From: Lineus longissimus
Lineage: Eukaryota > Nemertea > Pilidiophora > Heteronemertea > Lineidae
Direction: 5' to 3'
Length of the DNA stretch: 64,000 nt
Assembly: GCF_910592395.1 (NCBI RefSeq)
Contig: NC_088318.1
Span: forward strand, 16,058,349 to 16,122,348
Both the position numbers and the translations under genes were made by a program. Within the stretch, counting starts at the first letter, position 1; each line of letters opens with the position of its first letter. This document shows, piece by piece, positions 14,721 to 27,400 of the stretch. A model generated the notes under the pieces. It worked only from the letters and a program-made list of their open reading frames with translations. It was not told the origin of the DNA and made no database searches.

Positions 14721-15704
14721 CAGAAAAAAAGCAGGCTTCATTTTTTCCCACCAATAAGTCATCGTACTCGTTGCCCATTGTTCCGATGATGACTGCCGTT
14801 ATAGCTAAGTTACTTCAACATCCCCGCCCCGGGAAACTCCGAGTCGTTAATTAGAAACTCTTGTATCGAATCCCGAGACACTTCACCTGCCAGTTTTTGT
14901 TGGGGCCGTCGATTATCCGCCGTCGATATCCGTCTAAGTCCCACTTTAAAGCAGAGTAAAGCTATAGTGGGGCGTATTAGCGCTGGATACGCATCTTGAA
15001 ACGTGTTTTAATGGCATAATGCCTGCAGCAAGCGATTAACTCAAACCCTTATGCAACAACGCTATCAATTTGAACAGTTTGAGTTCGTGCGCCAAACTAT
15101 GACAAGTGGCGTTGCTCATCAACTCAGCATTTAAAGGTTTATGTGATATATGGGAGGTGACCGATCCCTAAATTTGCTAATCAAATCGAAAATGACCCAT
15201 TCACGAAAATCTTCATGACTTAAGGTGCAGCGATACTGTGGCTGAATTTTTACAAGTCTGAAATTTCAAACATGAAATGAAATGAACTACCTATGAGAAA
15301 CAAAGGATTTTATGGTGCAAGTAATAAGCCAACTTTTCTCTGCAAAGCGCCTTATCAATGCGCGGAAAAGGCTCATAGAAAGGGACCCCTGTCATTTTGA
15401 AGACAAAAAATCACCTGTAGTTTAGAGTAAACGGTGCTTTTATTAACTTTTTTTCATTTTCTTCCGTGGCTATACTGCTTGTAGAACGCACGCGCCATTT
15501 GCCCAATGAAGGCTTTTGCTTGGCGATGACGTATGCGCTGAGCAACTCAATCAAAATCGCGTTCAGTTGAAGATAAAGTCATAGCCGGAATTCTCAGGGA
15601 ACGCAGCCTCTCGTCCTTCTGTGCAACAAGTTAAAAATTGCTGCAAAACAGCACAAGTGTGCGAACGCCTTAAAAATGAAGGAAACAAATAGCATCGACC
15701 TACC

Positions 15705-16058
15705 TCATCTCCGGCCTAATAAAAGTCCAGTTTTTAGTAAAATCGTGATTAATCCCCTCGGTGTTTGTTTCGATCGTTTTCCTCGAGATCCTGTTTTACT
15801 GTAAATGAAATATTCACACCGCGGCCCCCTAAATCGTCGCCGGCATCTGCAGCGGCAGTATCCAAATATACTCCTTGGTGGTATCAGTGTCCCTCCGTGG
15901 AGGCAGCGTCCCGTACAGAGGACGGTCCTGGGCAAGGTGTCCGCATCCATTACGGGAATCAAACACGTCAATGCTACTAGCACCATGATCACGAACTTGA
16001 TACACGTCCTCCACATATCTAAATACCCGGGTTGGCTAATGCTCAAGCTCTTTTCCAC
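15705..16058 (-). CDS. Small secreted EGF-like peptide
   Basis: Single open frame of 117 codons. The methionine at residue 15 (16016) is an alternative start and gives a cleaner signal peptide: a short basic end, then the hydrophobic run FVIMVLVALTCLIPV and a small-residue cleavage site near DADT. The mature part has six cysteines: a CTGRC pair, a loop holding LHGG, then C-x-C-x-C-x8-C ending in GPRC. The last two spacings and the terminal GPxC are typical of an EGF-like fold, but the C3-C4 spacing is unusually tight. A strongly basic tail (GKRSKQTPR) follows and could be a processing site. Secretion and EGF-like fold are supported by sequence; receptor or target is unknown. No intron is needed, although upstream untranslated exons are possible. 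Short secreted EGF peptides occur as ligands and in venom or mucus secretions; the sequence does not decide between these. Confidence 0.6.
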   Translation of the reverse strand: MEKSLSISQPGYLDMWRTCIKFVIMVLVALTCLIPVMDADTLPRTVLCTGRCLHGGTLIPPRSIFGYCRCRCRRRFRGPRCEYFIYSKTGSRGKRSKQTPRGLITILLKTGLLLGRR

Positions 16059-16062
16059 CTAA

Positions 16063-17938
16063 CCCCGAAATCTTTAATACAATGTCCCTCATGAGTGACT
16101 TTGCATCCCAAATAGGATTTCGCGATAGTTAATTAGTTTAATTGCGAAGCACAAATTCTAAAGTTAGTCTGCGTCCGCTTTCATCGCAAACATGGTTACA
16201 TCTGTTTGTGAGCACGGTTGGTGCGTTACTAAAGCCCTGTCGCACTGGTCGTCATTTTATCACCTGGCAATGAGCGTCACGTGAAACACCTACGATGAGA
16301 GCTTCCCAACACCACACACATATAAAATAGTATATGACGTTAGAAATATTGAAAATTACATCACTGGTTACGGGGGCATATGGGCTTTTGTCCTTGACTT
16401 GTTATCAAGTTAACCAGGGGGTATCCCATCCCTGGGGAATAATAATTAACCTTAATAGAGAAGTGTTACATGCAGGTGACGGTATGATATTAAAGTACTG
16501 GTGACAACAGCATAACAATTTATAGTTGCGCTAGTGATATCGCATCAGTTGTTCTTACGAAAAGAATTTGAGTTGGGTTGTCTTGATACGTGTACTATCC
16601 ATGCATTTGTTACATGCACATGTATATATCTGGTTATTCAGGAAAAATGTCTGTCTCTTTAAATGTGGACGCACAAAATGTGTTTACACGTCTTTGATGA
16701 CGAACATTTTTTTATAAGGAATCAACATTGAACTAGGTCAGCGGGTAGAAAAACCATGGGATTCTTCATCGGTATACGGGCTTTGGGATAACGATTTATT
16801 TCAGAAATAGGTCAGTCTAGCCCGGTCCAGAGGTTAGCGTGGCTTTAAGTCCGATGAATACGATATTGACATGTGCCCGTTTAACCGGAAATCACTACGC
16901 ATGAAGGCATGATGGTACCAGTAGCCAACAATTTTCGTAGACTGCCACCCTTTTGCTATCACCATGACCTTTGCCGCTCCAAACTCTCGCATTGACGAAA
17001 TTTAAAATGAAGGGAAAGGACTCTAGTGTCAAGATTTGTTGCTGTTCGTGTCTCGCGTTTACAATAGGCAGGTTTCGCAACCCTACGAACGACGAACGAT
17101 GGAGGTATGCGCTCGTGTCATGAAGACCTGTGCCAATTTTTAATCGTACGAGACAAGGAATAGCGAAATTTTCCAAAAAAGTCGTTGTTGCATACTTCGT
17201 ACTTCGTCGTTCGTGGCTCTTCGTAAGGGGGCGAAACCTACCCATCATTGATTTCCCTAAATCTGTCGCTCTAACATTTGAAAAAGAAAATTGAAGAAGA
17301 TGCATAAAAACATGCATTGCCTGTAGCTTTAAGATGGGGAGGGGGGGGGACACATTTGGACATACCAAGCACAGTGTCACGTGCGTATCAAATACAATGT
17401 AGCCAGTGATACTGACAGGAAATAACTTCATAACGCCGATTTTCATGTATTTCTATTCCCTTTAAAAAACCTTGTATAAAGAATTATTTAATTAGCTTAC
17501 ATGTAATTGTGTGGAATATTTGGAGGACTGGCTCTTCTCATGTCCGTCCAATTGCACTTAGCAAGAAACCATGTTAAGAGAATAGTATTGCAACAACTAT
17601 ACGGTGTTGATGGTTCTTGTCCCTGAAAATCATTCTGTCAATCATTTGTACAGGTAGGTCAGTGAGTTATTAATTATCTGTGCACTGATTTCAGTGATTC
17701 GGTCATATACATGTAGCGTATACAGGCTGTTCTATAAAGATGGACAACGTAGTGATTGTTCGTTTAATTTACGTTTGAAATACGTAAGAGTCATATCTCT
17801 GTCTTTTAGCTTTGCGATGTAAAATATTCTTACTGGCATACTCAAAGTTACAAGAGCATTGCGCTAAAGTGTTCGACATCACATCAGGAAGAAGAGTGAA
17901 TTTTGTGTTGAGTAGGGAATCTACAGAAATACAAGTGT
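16063..17938. other. Intergenic, one MITE-like element
   Basis: I see no gene here. The open minus frame at 16895-17446 (183 codons) runs through the inverted-repeat element at 17067-17243, has no signal or domain, and is best read as chance openness. Confidence 0.5.
17067..17243. mobile_element. MITE-like inverted-repeat element
   Basis: The ends are imperfect inverted repeats of about 45 bases. The left end reads AGGTTTCGC, ACGAA, CGACGAA, then GTATGC. The reverse complement of the right end reads AGGTTTCGC, TTACGAA, CGACGAA, then GTATGC. The core is about 80 bases and non-coding. This is the structure of a small non-autonomous DNA transposon. No flanking target duplication is clear to me, so the superfamily is open. 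Confidence 0.6.
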
Positions 17939-19215
17939 CTAAAGAGGCAAGTCAGGGCAGTTTGGTCCCTTCTCCACACCGTTCTTCTCCTCTCCCTTAC
18001 ACATCCTCCTCCTGCACCCGTGCCACCAGTAACATCTGGGCTGAGTGGTGGCCACCTTGGTCCCATCGCCCCGGCACTCCTTTCTTAGGCAGTTCTTGTA
18101 TCCTTCCCCGCACCGCCTCACGCAAGAGCTATCCGCGCCACCCTCTCCCGACTCCTCGCACTTTTCCAGGCACGCTCCGTGGTCGTATTCTGGCACCCCG
18201 TGGTAAGTGTAGTACTTGTCCATCTGCTTCTTTGCGTAGCCGTCGTCCCAGACTTTCGGCACATTCGCGTCCCCCTCGTCCGGACCGGCACCGCCGCCGC
18301 CATCTTCTTGCGCAAGACCTGCAACAGGAGAGGGGTTTCATTTAAAAAATCCACTTGAAATTGACAGGAAGTTCATATTACGTAATGTGATCGGGTCATT
18401 TTTAATTACAACAAACACAGGCTTTAATGACATACACAAAACTGGTGACTCCGAGACTGATCGAAAATTATAATTCGTTAGGCCAGGCACTTTTTTCAGT
18501 TTCGGCCCCCTGGTGGCTAAGTTTGGAATCGGATCGGATCTAAATTCGTTGTCATCATGATTTACCCTAATGTACAGATGTACATTCAGATAAGGGACTG
18601 CGGCGTTAAGTGACATCCGACAGACTTTTGAATATTTATTCATGAAGGTTGTGTTGGGTTGAGCTCCTAGAATACATTAGAGACGTGGAAGCTAGCAGTG
18701 TTAACCACTTTGCTGTACCGTGCGGCTCCTTATAGACATGCGAAGTTTCGCATTCGTGATAGCCTTGCGGGTAAGAAACATGCTATGTTTTAAGGTTCGT
18801 CACTCCCGGTTACCTAGTAAATGATCAGGTCGAAAACCCATATTTTATGTGATGTACATGTATTCTTGCTGGGAGTAGCCTACCTAACATAAACGCTTTA
18901 TCGAAAACGTATCATCGTTGAGAGAGATATCGCACTTTGTACGCTTTTATTTACGACCCCCAGGTCTTTTGTTCCCAACACTTTTTCCCGTAGCAGAATT
19001 TCCTTTCACATCGGAATTCGATCCCATGTAGCAGGGTGTAGCAGAATTTCCTTTCACATCGGAATTCGATCCCATGTAGCAGGGTGTAGCAGAAATTTAT
19101 AAAAGGCAAATTTCAAGCTTTATCTCTGACCGATACTTCAACAGCAAAGAATGTAAAATAACTTACCAACAGCGAACAGGCCAAGGGCCACGCACAGAAC
19201 GAGTTCCCTAATCAT
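17939..19215 (-). CDS. Secreted ten-cysteine protein, two exons
   Basis: Exon 1 is 19167-19215 and encodes a signal peptide (MIRELVLCVALGLFAVG). Exon 2 is 17939-18318 and ends in TAG. The junction has a GTAAGT donor and a TTGCAG acceptor in phase 1, giving 142 residues. After the signal comes an acidic, glycine-rich stretch of about 20 residues, then a tyrosine-rich segment (KYYTYHG), then ten cysteines spaced C-x3-C-x11-C-x3-C-x6-C-x4-C-x13-C-x5-C-x4-C-x13-C. That suits up to five disulfides. I do not recognise the family. The C-x3-C pairs give a helical-hairpin impression, but this is inference. The neighbours are an EGF-like peptide and a double CAP protein, all secreted and cysteine-rich. 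A secreted effector, toxin-like or mucus protein is possible but not shown. Confidence 0.7.
18990..19095 (+). repeat. 48-bp tandem repeat, 2.2 copies
   Basis: A 48-base unit beginning GTAGCAGAATTTCC and ending CATGTAGCAGGGT occurs twice with no difference, at 18990 and 19038. A third partial copy starts at 19086. It sits inside the intron of the ten-cysteine gene. Perfect identity implies a recent slip or unequal-exchange event. Confidence 0.9.
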
Positions 19216-19483
19216 GCTGTTCTCTAAGCCAGAAATTACCAGAAGGCGGTTAAGGTTCCTCAAGATGGATGCAGATCCAGCAGTCACCAGTCTGATCTGT
19301 CGACGTGTACTGGCTGCAAGAATCTTCCAACTAGGGCAAGGGAACCAGCATCCTAATTTCACATCACCGCGCTCGACCATAGAAATCGTTTCTCAGAAAC
19401 ACTATTCAGAAAGTTTTATTTGCTCTTGAGATCTTACGCCCTTAAATCAATGTAACTAATATATCGCTTTGTCTGAAGAAGTA

Positions 19484-19562
19484 CAGTAGCATGAGTGGGG
19501 TTCGAACCACATATCTTTGGACTCCCAGTCCACTGTACAGCGGTTGAGTTATCGAGATCCCT
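19484..19562 (-). repeat. tRNA-derived SINE fragment or tRNA pseudogene
   Basis: Read on the minus strand, this has a degenerate A box (GATAACTCAACCG) and a canonical B box (GGTTCGAACCC), about 35 bases apart, with an anticodon-arm-like stem around CTGGGAG. The cloverleaf is imperfect and the acceptor stem does not close, so it is more likely a tRNA-derived SINE head or a pseudogene than a working tRNA. Confidence 0.55.
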
Positions 19563-19569
19563 GTTTGAT

Positions 19570-21463
19570 CTGCACTGTGTCGTCATTTCTTTTGCGTCAT
19601 ATTTTCTCCAGGTGAGCACGTGTTTTTTTAGGTAAACCGTAGGTGTTGTTTTATCATTGTGGATCAAGCACCGCGAGATTCGGCAATGCGAATTGCTACA
19701 AATGCATGTAAAAGGAGCGTAAGCAAATCTTTCTCTTGACTTGGCCTTGTCTCAGCAGCTACTTACTATTCCACCTCAAGATGACATGCTTCACCAGTAC
19801 ATTACACTGTACGCATGTACTGCAGATTTGTGTTGAAACAATTTTACCTTTGTCACGTCAGCAAGAATGTATGCTTCTAGCGCAAGGCATGCATGGTGAC
19901 AGTAACTGTACATTTCTCTGTAACAAAACCTATCTTCCTGCAGCAAAACTGCCTTGGAACAGACTAAACCAATTGCCCTTATTCTCGGCTGGAACTCCAA
20001 GCATTGTTTTGACATCTTTTTGTTCGCCAAGAACTTTGCCCTAGATTTTTTATCGCCGAACTGAGATGCAGCCGATTTCAAGTTGATGTTTCCTATTACA
20101 TCCTCGGTATGTCCTATTGTCGCATTGACAACGTGCTATGAAGCATTCTTAACTCTTTCGTATGCCGATCTGAAGTTGCCGTACAAAACTGTCTGGTGTG
20201 TCCTCTCCTCCAGGTGCAGGTGCCGAGATCCGATGGACTTCTTCACAATATCTTGAGAAAACCGTCGAGCAACCGATCGACTGGCCTCATTACATTATTC
20301 GACACAAATCTAGGTCGAAGTGACCTTCATGTAAGTTCACCTGACATGCCTGAGGTCGTACCTTTCGAACTCGTCTGAGGAGACCAATGGTCATCTTGCA
20401 TGGATCATGATTTTAGGACATCTCCACCCTATCATTACGTACATGTAAAGAGGAAGTCATCAGTGTAAGGGCGGAATATTTACCACATAAAATGACACTC
20501 ATCATCTGACGTCTTTTTTTAACCATGTTTTATATTTGGCTAGGGCTTTGTCATGACCACTCCATCTGACGCCCTCGGGTGCACTTAACAGGCGCAAAGA
20601 AGCTTTACGCCAGGAGTTGTGTTTGCGAGAAAATAACGAATCACCCTTAAGTTTATTCTTATACCTATTGTAAGAGTTGAAACACAAATGGACCTCGTCA
20701 AACACTTTCAAAATGATAATGTACTAATGAAACAGTAGCGGAACAAGAATATGGAAAGGATAATCCGCAGTGCCCTTGAAAGATTCATAGAAAAGGACTG
20801 CCTCCCGGAAACAAACATGTAGAAGGTACGTCTAATCATCCTTTAAGTCTGTACCAACTCCGGACGCACAGGACACATATAATGGTGATGACTCCTAATC
20901 AAGGTTATTGTCAAGTCCATTAGGTCGATAAGGATGGCTGAGGGGGTGCGACTAAATAAATACGATACTTCACATCAAGTAATCCCCATATCAATCATGC
21001 ACCTGTAAATAAAGCAGTATGAGAAAAGATATGATAGTGCTTCGCACACTCAGTTAAAGCTAGAAGAGACAAAACTATCGTGTGTCCACTTTATCATGAC
21101 GGCAAGATGATGACACTACTCGCACTTGTCGTATTACTGCTTACTTATTGATTGTAAATTAACCATGATGCATTTTACCTTTTTGGTCAAAACGGGTGAG
21201 ACTGGGTACACATCCTCTCTTTCCAGGACAGACCAGCTCGTTGAGTTGGTAGTCCTGTCTCATTCTCGCCTAGTTGGGGACTTTATTCTCCGGGGCGATA
21301 AACGGCATCAGAGTAATCCTTTTATTCATCATACACTTATAAATAACACTTATGAATAAAATAGAATAAAAAATCAATGACCTGTACTTAACCAACTCAC
21401 TTAGTGATAGTTGTCACTGACATTGGGATAGTCCGTAAGTTGGTCTCTCAACCCTGACCAAAG
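19570..21463. other. Intergenic region upstream of the CAP gene
   Basis: I find no gene. The open frames are below 105 codons and lack motifs. The promoter of the downstream plus-strand gene should lie at the right end, but I see no convincing TATA element. Confidence 0.45.
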
Positions 21464-24400
21464 ATGAGGGCACAACTACCCCTCCTTATTCTCGTGGTTG
21501 GAATTATGACACCTTCAGATTGCAAACCATCGGTAAATAGCTTCACCTCTCTGGTTCATCATATTAGATACTTACTAACCTCTATCTTGTGTGTTTTTTG
21601 GCGGATTTCAACTGAAGAAGATAACGCCAAACGCTCGGAGTTTTCCATATCTCATTGATTCTCAACTCTGCATTGATGGAGAGACCTATGACCATGCGAC
21701 CTGTAGCCCATGACCGGAGAGTACGTCCCGGGGAGTTTGATGATTGGCAACCATGAGAATCGACATTTGGCCTGATTAAGGAACTTGTTACAAGGAACAG
21801 CTCCGAAAGAACAACTGGAGTGACTATGAGCTAACGCTGGAAGAAGATTGATTCAACACGGCTATGAGAGAACATGGCCTTTCAATATAGGGGAACACGG
21901 AGAGCCATGTCATTCTTCTTTTCCAGGGGAAACAGTTAGAAACGAATACACAGAGCTCAAATCATTGTATATCACGGGCCCAGGGGAGATGTATCTCATT
22001 ACTGTATCCATTCATATTTTGTAGACCTGTAAGAAACGATTTGAATTATGGACCAAAGATCATTCTCTCTGCCTCCCACAATCCAGTAAACTCATTAAAG
22101 GCGGTAAGTGGTGACTGATGACTATTATTAGTGACGTTAGCTAAGTTACTCGTTCTGGGTCGATTTGTTGATTTGTCCATCTACTCGGTTGAGGAGAAGA
22201 CGTTCAATTCAAAAATTGGGCTGGAATGATGTCATAGATCTTGTTGTATGTACCAACGCTCGGCCGGGGATTGCTCCCGGACGATTGTTGTACATAGGTT
22301 TGTGACGCGAACCTCATAAAACTCAATTTCTTTTGTAATGATGTCACCGTTTGCAAGTACGAAAGTACATGTACTTGGTAATTATTCAAGCTTCACTGCT
22401 TTCTGCATCACTGTTCCCTGCAGGTATCCCAACGGGGCGGGACCGGAAGATCGTAGTTGATATGCACAACAAAGCCAGAAGTGTTGTCCATCCGTCGGCC
22501 TCAGACATGCAGAAGATGGTATGATATGTGTTATACCTTTTATTTCAATAATAAACCATGTCAACACGTAAAAAGCGTGTTTACTGGGACTGCATAAAAT
22601 CACGGCAGCTGATTTGCTGCCACGAAAATGACGTAATCATGGCCTATTTAGCTATTGGCGTTAGAGATAAACCCCAGCGTTGCCTCATCTGAGCGTTATC
22701 TCTTTCAAAAAAGTCCATACTATAATACATTTATCGTAAGTAGCGTTAGGAATTAACGCCACTGTATTCTGCTAACGCCCGGATATTTTGATGAAGATGC
22801 CCATTTCTAACTATAGTATTGGGACGATGAACTTGCACTGATGGTAAGAGGGTACCTGTCCTCGTGTCCAGGGATAGTTCATGACAAGGGAAATCAGAGG
22901 TATAGCCCAGGTAAATATACGATTACACAATGCACATGATGTAAGTCGGTGTCAAAGATTGTCTCGCTGCTCCCGCGCTCAAAGAGGAAGATGGAGTCAT
23001 TCTAAAAAGATGTACTCTCTTAGCGTTTGTGAAAAAGCAGGTGCGTGGTTTGCTGTACCTTGAATCAGTCACATACTTACTGCAGCAAACCCAATGCGTT
23101 GTCAAATCTATTTCACAGTCCATCTATATGATTGGGAGAAACTTTGATGCATTTTATGTTGGTCTCTTTACATTTATTTTCCAAATGAGAACATGCTCCA
23201 ACTTTGATTTTAAACAGGGAAATACAGTGTTGGCCAGAACCTGGCTGCTGGTACCTTCAGATACGGCTGGTGGAGCGTCGTGAAGATTTGGTATGATGAG
23301 GTAAAAGATCACGTGTACGGCGACAAAGCCAAGATGATTGCCGACTTCAAGAAGATCGGTCACTACACCCAAGTGGTCTGGGCCAAGACGTCTAGAATTG
23401 GGTGTGCCTGGGTGCAGTGCAAGGGACAGAGGAAGGTGTACGGGTGTAACTATGCCGTGGCGTAAGTCTTATTCCATCGGGTAGGACTCAAAGCGCGTTG
23501 AACTATTGGCCATCTTCTAGAAGATTGGCCAGGACTCTTAAGTGGTCAAGGCCAACACACCACGTGGTTTTAACAGGCGCTGGGTTGATTTCGATGAATG
23601 TTATTGCCTTGGCAAATGCAACTGGCCACAAAGCCTGCGAAAGTCGGTAATGGTATCAGAATTCTAGGGTATAGGATCTAGCTAGACAAAACTTAGTCTT
23701 GATTGGAATGTCATTCGACAAATGTCTGCCGCGAGAGACATATCATGACCGTTTTTACAAGTCTCCAATTACAATGATGAGACGTTTAACAAACAGCCCT
23801 CGCTGACGCCATTGGACTGGCGGCGCGACTACAGACACATAGCATGAATTTGTCATACGACTGGACTATTTCTTGTATCTTCACTAAATGGACATACAAT
23901 GAATTTCCATTTCGGAGACACCTTTTAGCTTTATTTACTTACCGACTTATCTACCCGCTTGTCCATTATCATAGTCGCCTGGCTACATTTTAATCAGGCT
24001 GCTCTGAGATGAGCAATATCTTTCTTGACCAGCAACAAGTCAACCAGTGACAAGGATAATGGATACCAGTACTCTGTTTATTATGTTTGTGACTGTCTTC
24101 AACGAAAGCACTTTTTATAACCTTTCACCATTTAGAGGCAACATGAATCGGGGGTACGACAAGCCCTACCAAAAGGGCACGCCTTGCTCGAAATGTCCCG
24201 GGAAGTGCACAAACAAACTCTGTGGTAAGTACACATGGTAAAAACCATGCCTTCCAAGAAAACAGTTTACTTGCAGTATTATCATCTTCTGCCGTATATA
24301 TGTTTTAGTTTATCACTGCCTTGATGCTGTAGTGTTGGAGCTGTAGAGCAGTCTCAGTATATGTGTGGTCTATTGCACCTTCCTGTCTTATTCCACCAAT

Positions 24401-27400
24401 TATATAACAATCCACATGAGACATGCCACACAGGTTCCCTTGCCCAGCCTGGCCTTGTCTTCAATACCAGGTGAGTAACGATTCTGGCAGGTACCTTGGT
24501 CCACTCCCCTCTACCACCTCAAGAATATCATTGGAAGCACTTTCCGTCTGTATTTTATGTCTCTTAGTGGAATTATATAATACTGGTAGCTCCCAGCCAG
24601 CCAGAAGTTAGCACAGTTGACAGTGGTCATTTCTTCTGCAGACTGCGGTGGGAAGGTCTGCTTCAACCAAGGAACACTGGACCTAAAAACCTGCACTTGT
24701 ACATGTAAAGGTTTCTACAACGATGAAGCCTATGTGGCAAAGGAGAGTTGTGCCAGTAAGTAACCACTGTTTTACAAAGTGATTAAGCTGCAGTTGGTCT
24801 GAATATTATAATTCTTATAATACGTTGGTGTCATCTCGTTTTCTCTCCTAATGTGTCTTTAACCTCACTCATATGACTGGAGATCGATATTCAAAGCCAT
24901 TGTCGTACAGGATGCTAATCAGCTATGTGTTGTAACGAACCCCTTAGCAGTAAGCTGATCGAGCGAGGCCATCATTTAGCACTGATTCTGTTTGGCCGTT
25001 TAAGTTTTTTTGTCTTTACGCGTTTATATATTGCGTGATGCGAGTTCCGCATTCTTCCTTTTTTTTTTCAGTTGATTGTGACCGATCAAAGGATTATAAG
25101 AAGATAGTGACCAACTCTCGACTCTGCCAACGGGTTGTGAAAGACATGGATAAGTGCAAAAAATACAAATTTTACGCTCTGGCGTGCCCCTGGTTGTGTG
25201 GGCTCTGTCCTTGTAAGTTATCAGGTCACATCATGGCAAAAGTAAACTTTCTAATTATATCTCATCAAATCCCTCACGGCTGCAGCAGTTGGATGTCTTG
25301 AATTTATTAAATTGATTTGTAGATGCTGGCTTTGCAACTGGAAAGTCACCAAAAAAACCCGCATCGAGATCGAAATCGCAAAAGAAGTCGTCAGGAAGAC
25401 GTCAACCAAATAGTGGACCTGCAACTGGAAATTCCGGAACCGGAACCGCAGGTGGATCTAGGACTTCCGGCAGACAAAACAAACAGCAGAATTCGCCGGT
25501 GAGTATTCGTTTGATGCGAAACTGATCGCACAGCAATTTTTCGACCACTACGAAAATACTTCGGTTAAGCATAACCTTGAAAATAAACTTCGTTTGAAGA
25601 GGAAATATTCAAAACATTTTCTGAAACCAAAAATTATTTTCGGTACGTCTGTATGAGAAATATCAACATATTTTCTAATGTTCATTCCATGTTTAGGTCT
25701 CTTCCAAAGGAGGGCAACCCAAGGTATGGAGTTGTCCCAAGATGTTTACCATGTGGTCCAAGAAGCATTCCATGTGTCTTCCAAGGTCGAACAGACTCAC
25801 CAGTTTTGGTAAGACTACGATCCACCATCACCACGATATGCAAAAATCGCCGTTCTGAAGCATCGCTACAACTTATACTTGTCTAAAGAGTTCCGCCCCG
25901 AACAGAAGGCCTGCAGCGATATTTCTAATGCTTCACTTATATAATACCACTTTAAATTCCCAGGAAATTTATAATTATATTCTTCGACGTGACTGAATTG
26001 AAACCTCAAAAGAAATGTCCTAGAATTTTAAAAAAATAAGCGAAAAAGCGAAAGGATAAAGAAGTGATGTGAGGCCATAGTTATGACAGCCTGTACCAAC
26101 TTGACAAATGTTCCATGAAAAACATCTCATATACATATATCTTATAAAATTTGGTTTGTCTGTCTTGCAGGTATTCCGACAGGGAGAGATAGGAAACAGA
26201 TTGTAGACGTGCACAACAAGGCCAGAAGCATTGTCCAGCCGCAAGCAGCTAACATGCAGAAAATGGTTTGTGTGCAAAAGTGCATAAAAATGGTTTAATC
26301 AAACACACACACACAGAGGCCAAGAAACTTGCAAGAATACAGTTTTGGTCAGACTTTTTTCGCAAGTTTTTGATGGTGGAAAACTCTTGTCGATACATGT
26401 ACTTAAATCATTTTGTGTTTTGCAAGGTGCAGTTAACGCTTAATAACATAGCTTGATCTTTATATCATAGGCTTCACCTCTTTTCAGTATTGGGATGATG
26501 AACTTGCTAAAATTGCATTGGGTTGGCTCGCATCCTGTCCTGGCCTACGACACGATAAACACTCGCAAAGATATATCCCAGGTACTGAATGACTGAGTTT
26601 ATTGAAGAGGTCGATGTTGTACTTACTAACTGAAGTGCAAAGCTATGGTGTAAGCCATCAAAAGTACAAGGGAACGTCGCCATTGTCTTCTGTTACTGCA
26701 GCTTCCATCAAGTCTTCACCAAGGCAAGCTGCCGCACCATCGATGTTGTTCAGCGCACAGGAATGACATGCGAGACACACAGACACACAAAATAACAACT
26801 TGTGATTGGCCCAATTCCATCACTTCACCGGCATTGTGCCTCAGAAGCACTTTCTGATTGGACGATAACTACCCAAATTTGATTCCGAAAGCGCAAGATG
26901 AATTTCGGCACCGGAAATTATCCACAATGGCTTGTCAAACTTTTCTGTTGACTCACTTTTAATTTCTAGGAAAGTATTCCGTCGGTCAAAATCTCGCTGC
27001 TGGGGGCTTCCGTTATGGCTGGTGGAGCGTCATCAAGGCCTGGTATGACGAAGTAAAGGACTTCCGCTTCGGGAACAAGACTTTCATGGCGAGCCACAAC
27101 AAGGCCACGGGACATTACACCCAAGTTGTTTGGCATAACTCGGCCCGTATTGGGTGTGCATGGGTTCAGTGCAAGGGGAAACGAAAGGTTTACGGGTGCA
27201 ACTATGGCCCAACGTAAGTGAACGTTTACCACTTTCTTCAGGCTAAACTGGGAATGTACCCTTGTAATTGGTTCGAAGCTGAAGACTGCACCGAAGCCAT
27301 ATTATTGATGACTTCGGACTGGCAAAGACGACGAGAAGGTCACCTCTGCGAAATGGCCATCTCGGTTTTTTTGTTGAGGAAATTGAATCAAACTCTGCTT

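Larger units (their letters stand above)
1..15704. other. Gene-poor stretch, no supportable gene
   Basis: I examined all open frames here. They are short (under about 150 codons), lack recognisable motifs, and do not chain into exons with consistent phases. The longest, on the minus strand at 9188-9625, has no signal peptide or domain that I recognise. What the stretch does hold is listed separately: diverged duplicates near 1.4 and 1.75 kb, and a dispersed repeat at 10.58 and 14.60 kb. AT-rich tracts, a poly-C run at about 13370 and many ATACATGTA words are also present. A remote or non-coding gene cannot be excluded. Confidence 0.5.

Noticed and set aside
16895-17446. Minus-strand frame of 183 codons
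   Set aside because: It runs through an inverted-repeat MITE-like element and has no domain or splice context.
17812-18345. Plus-strand frame of 177 codons, Pro/Arg/Ser-rich
   Set aside because: It is the antisense of exon 2 of the ten-cysteine gene, whose minus frame has a signal peptide and regular cysteines.
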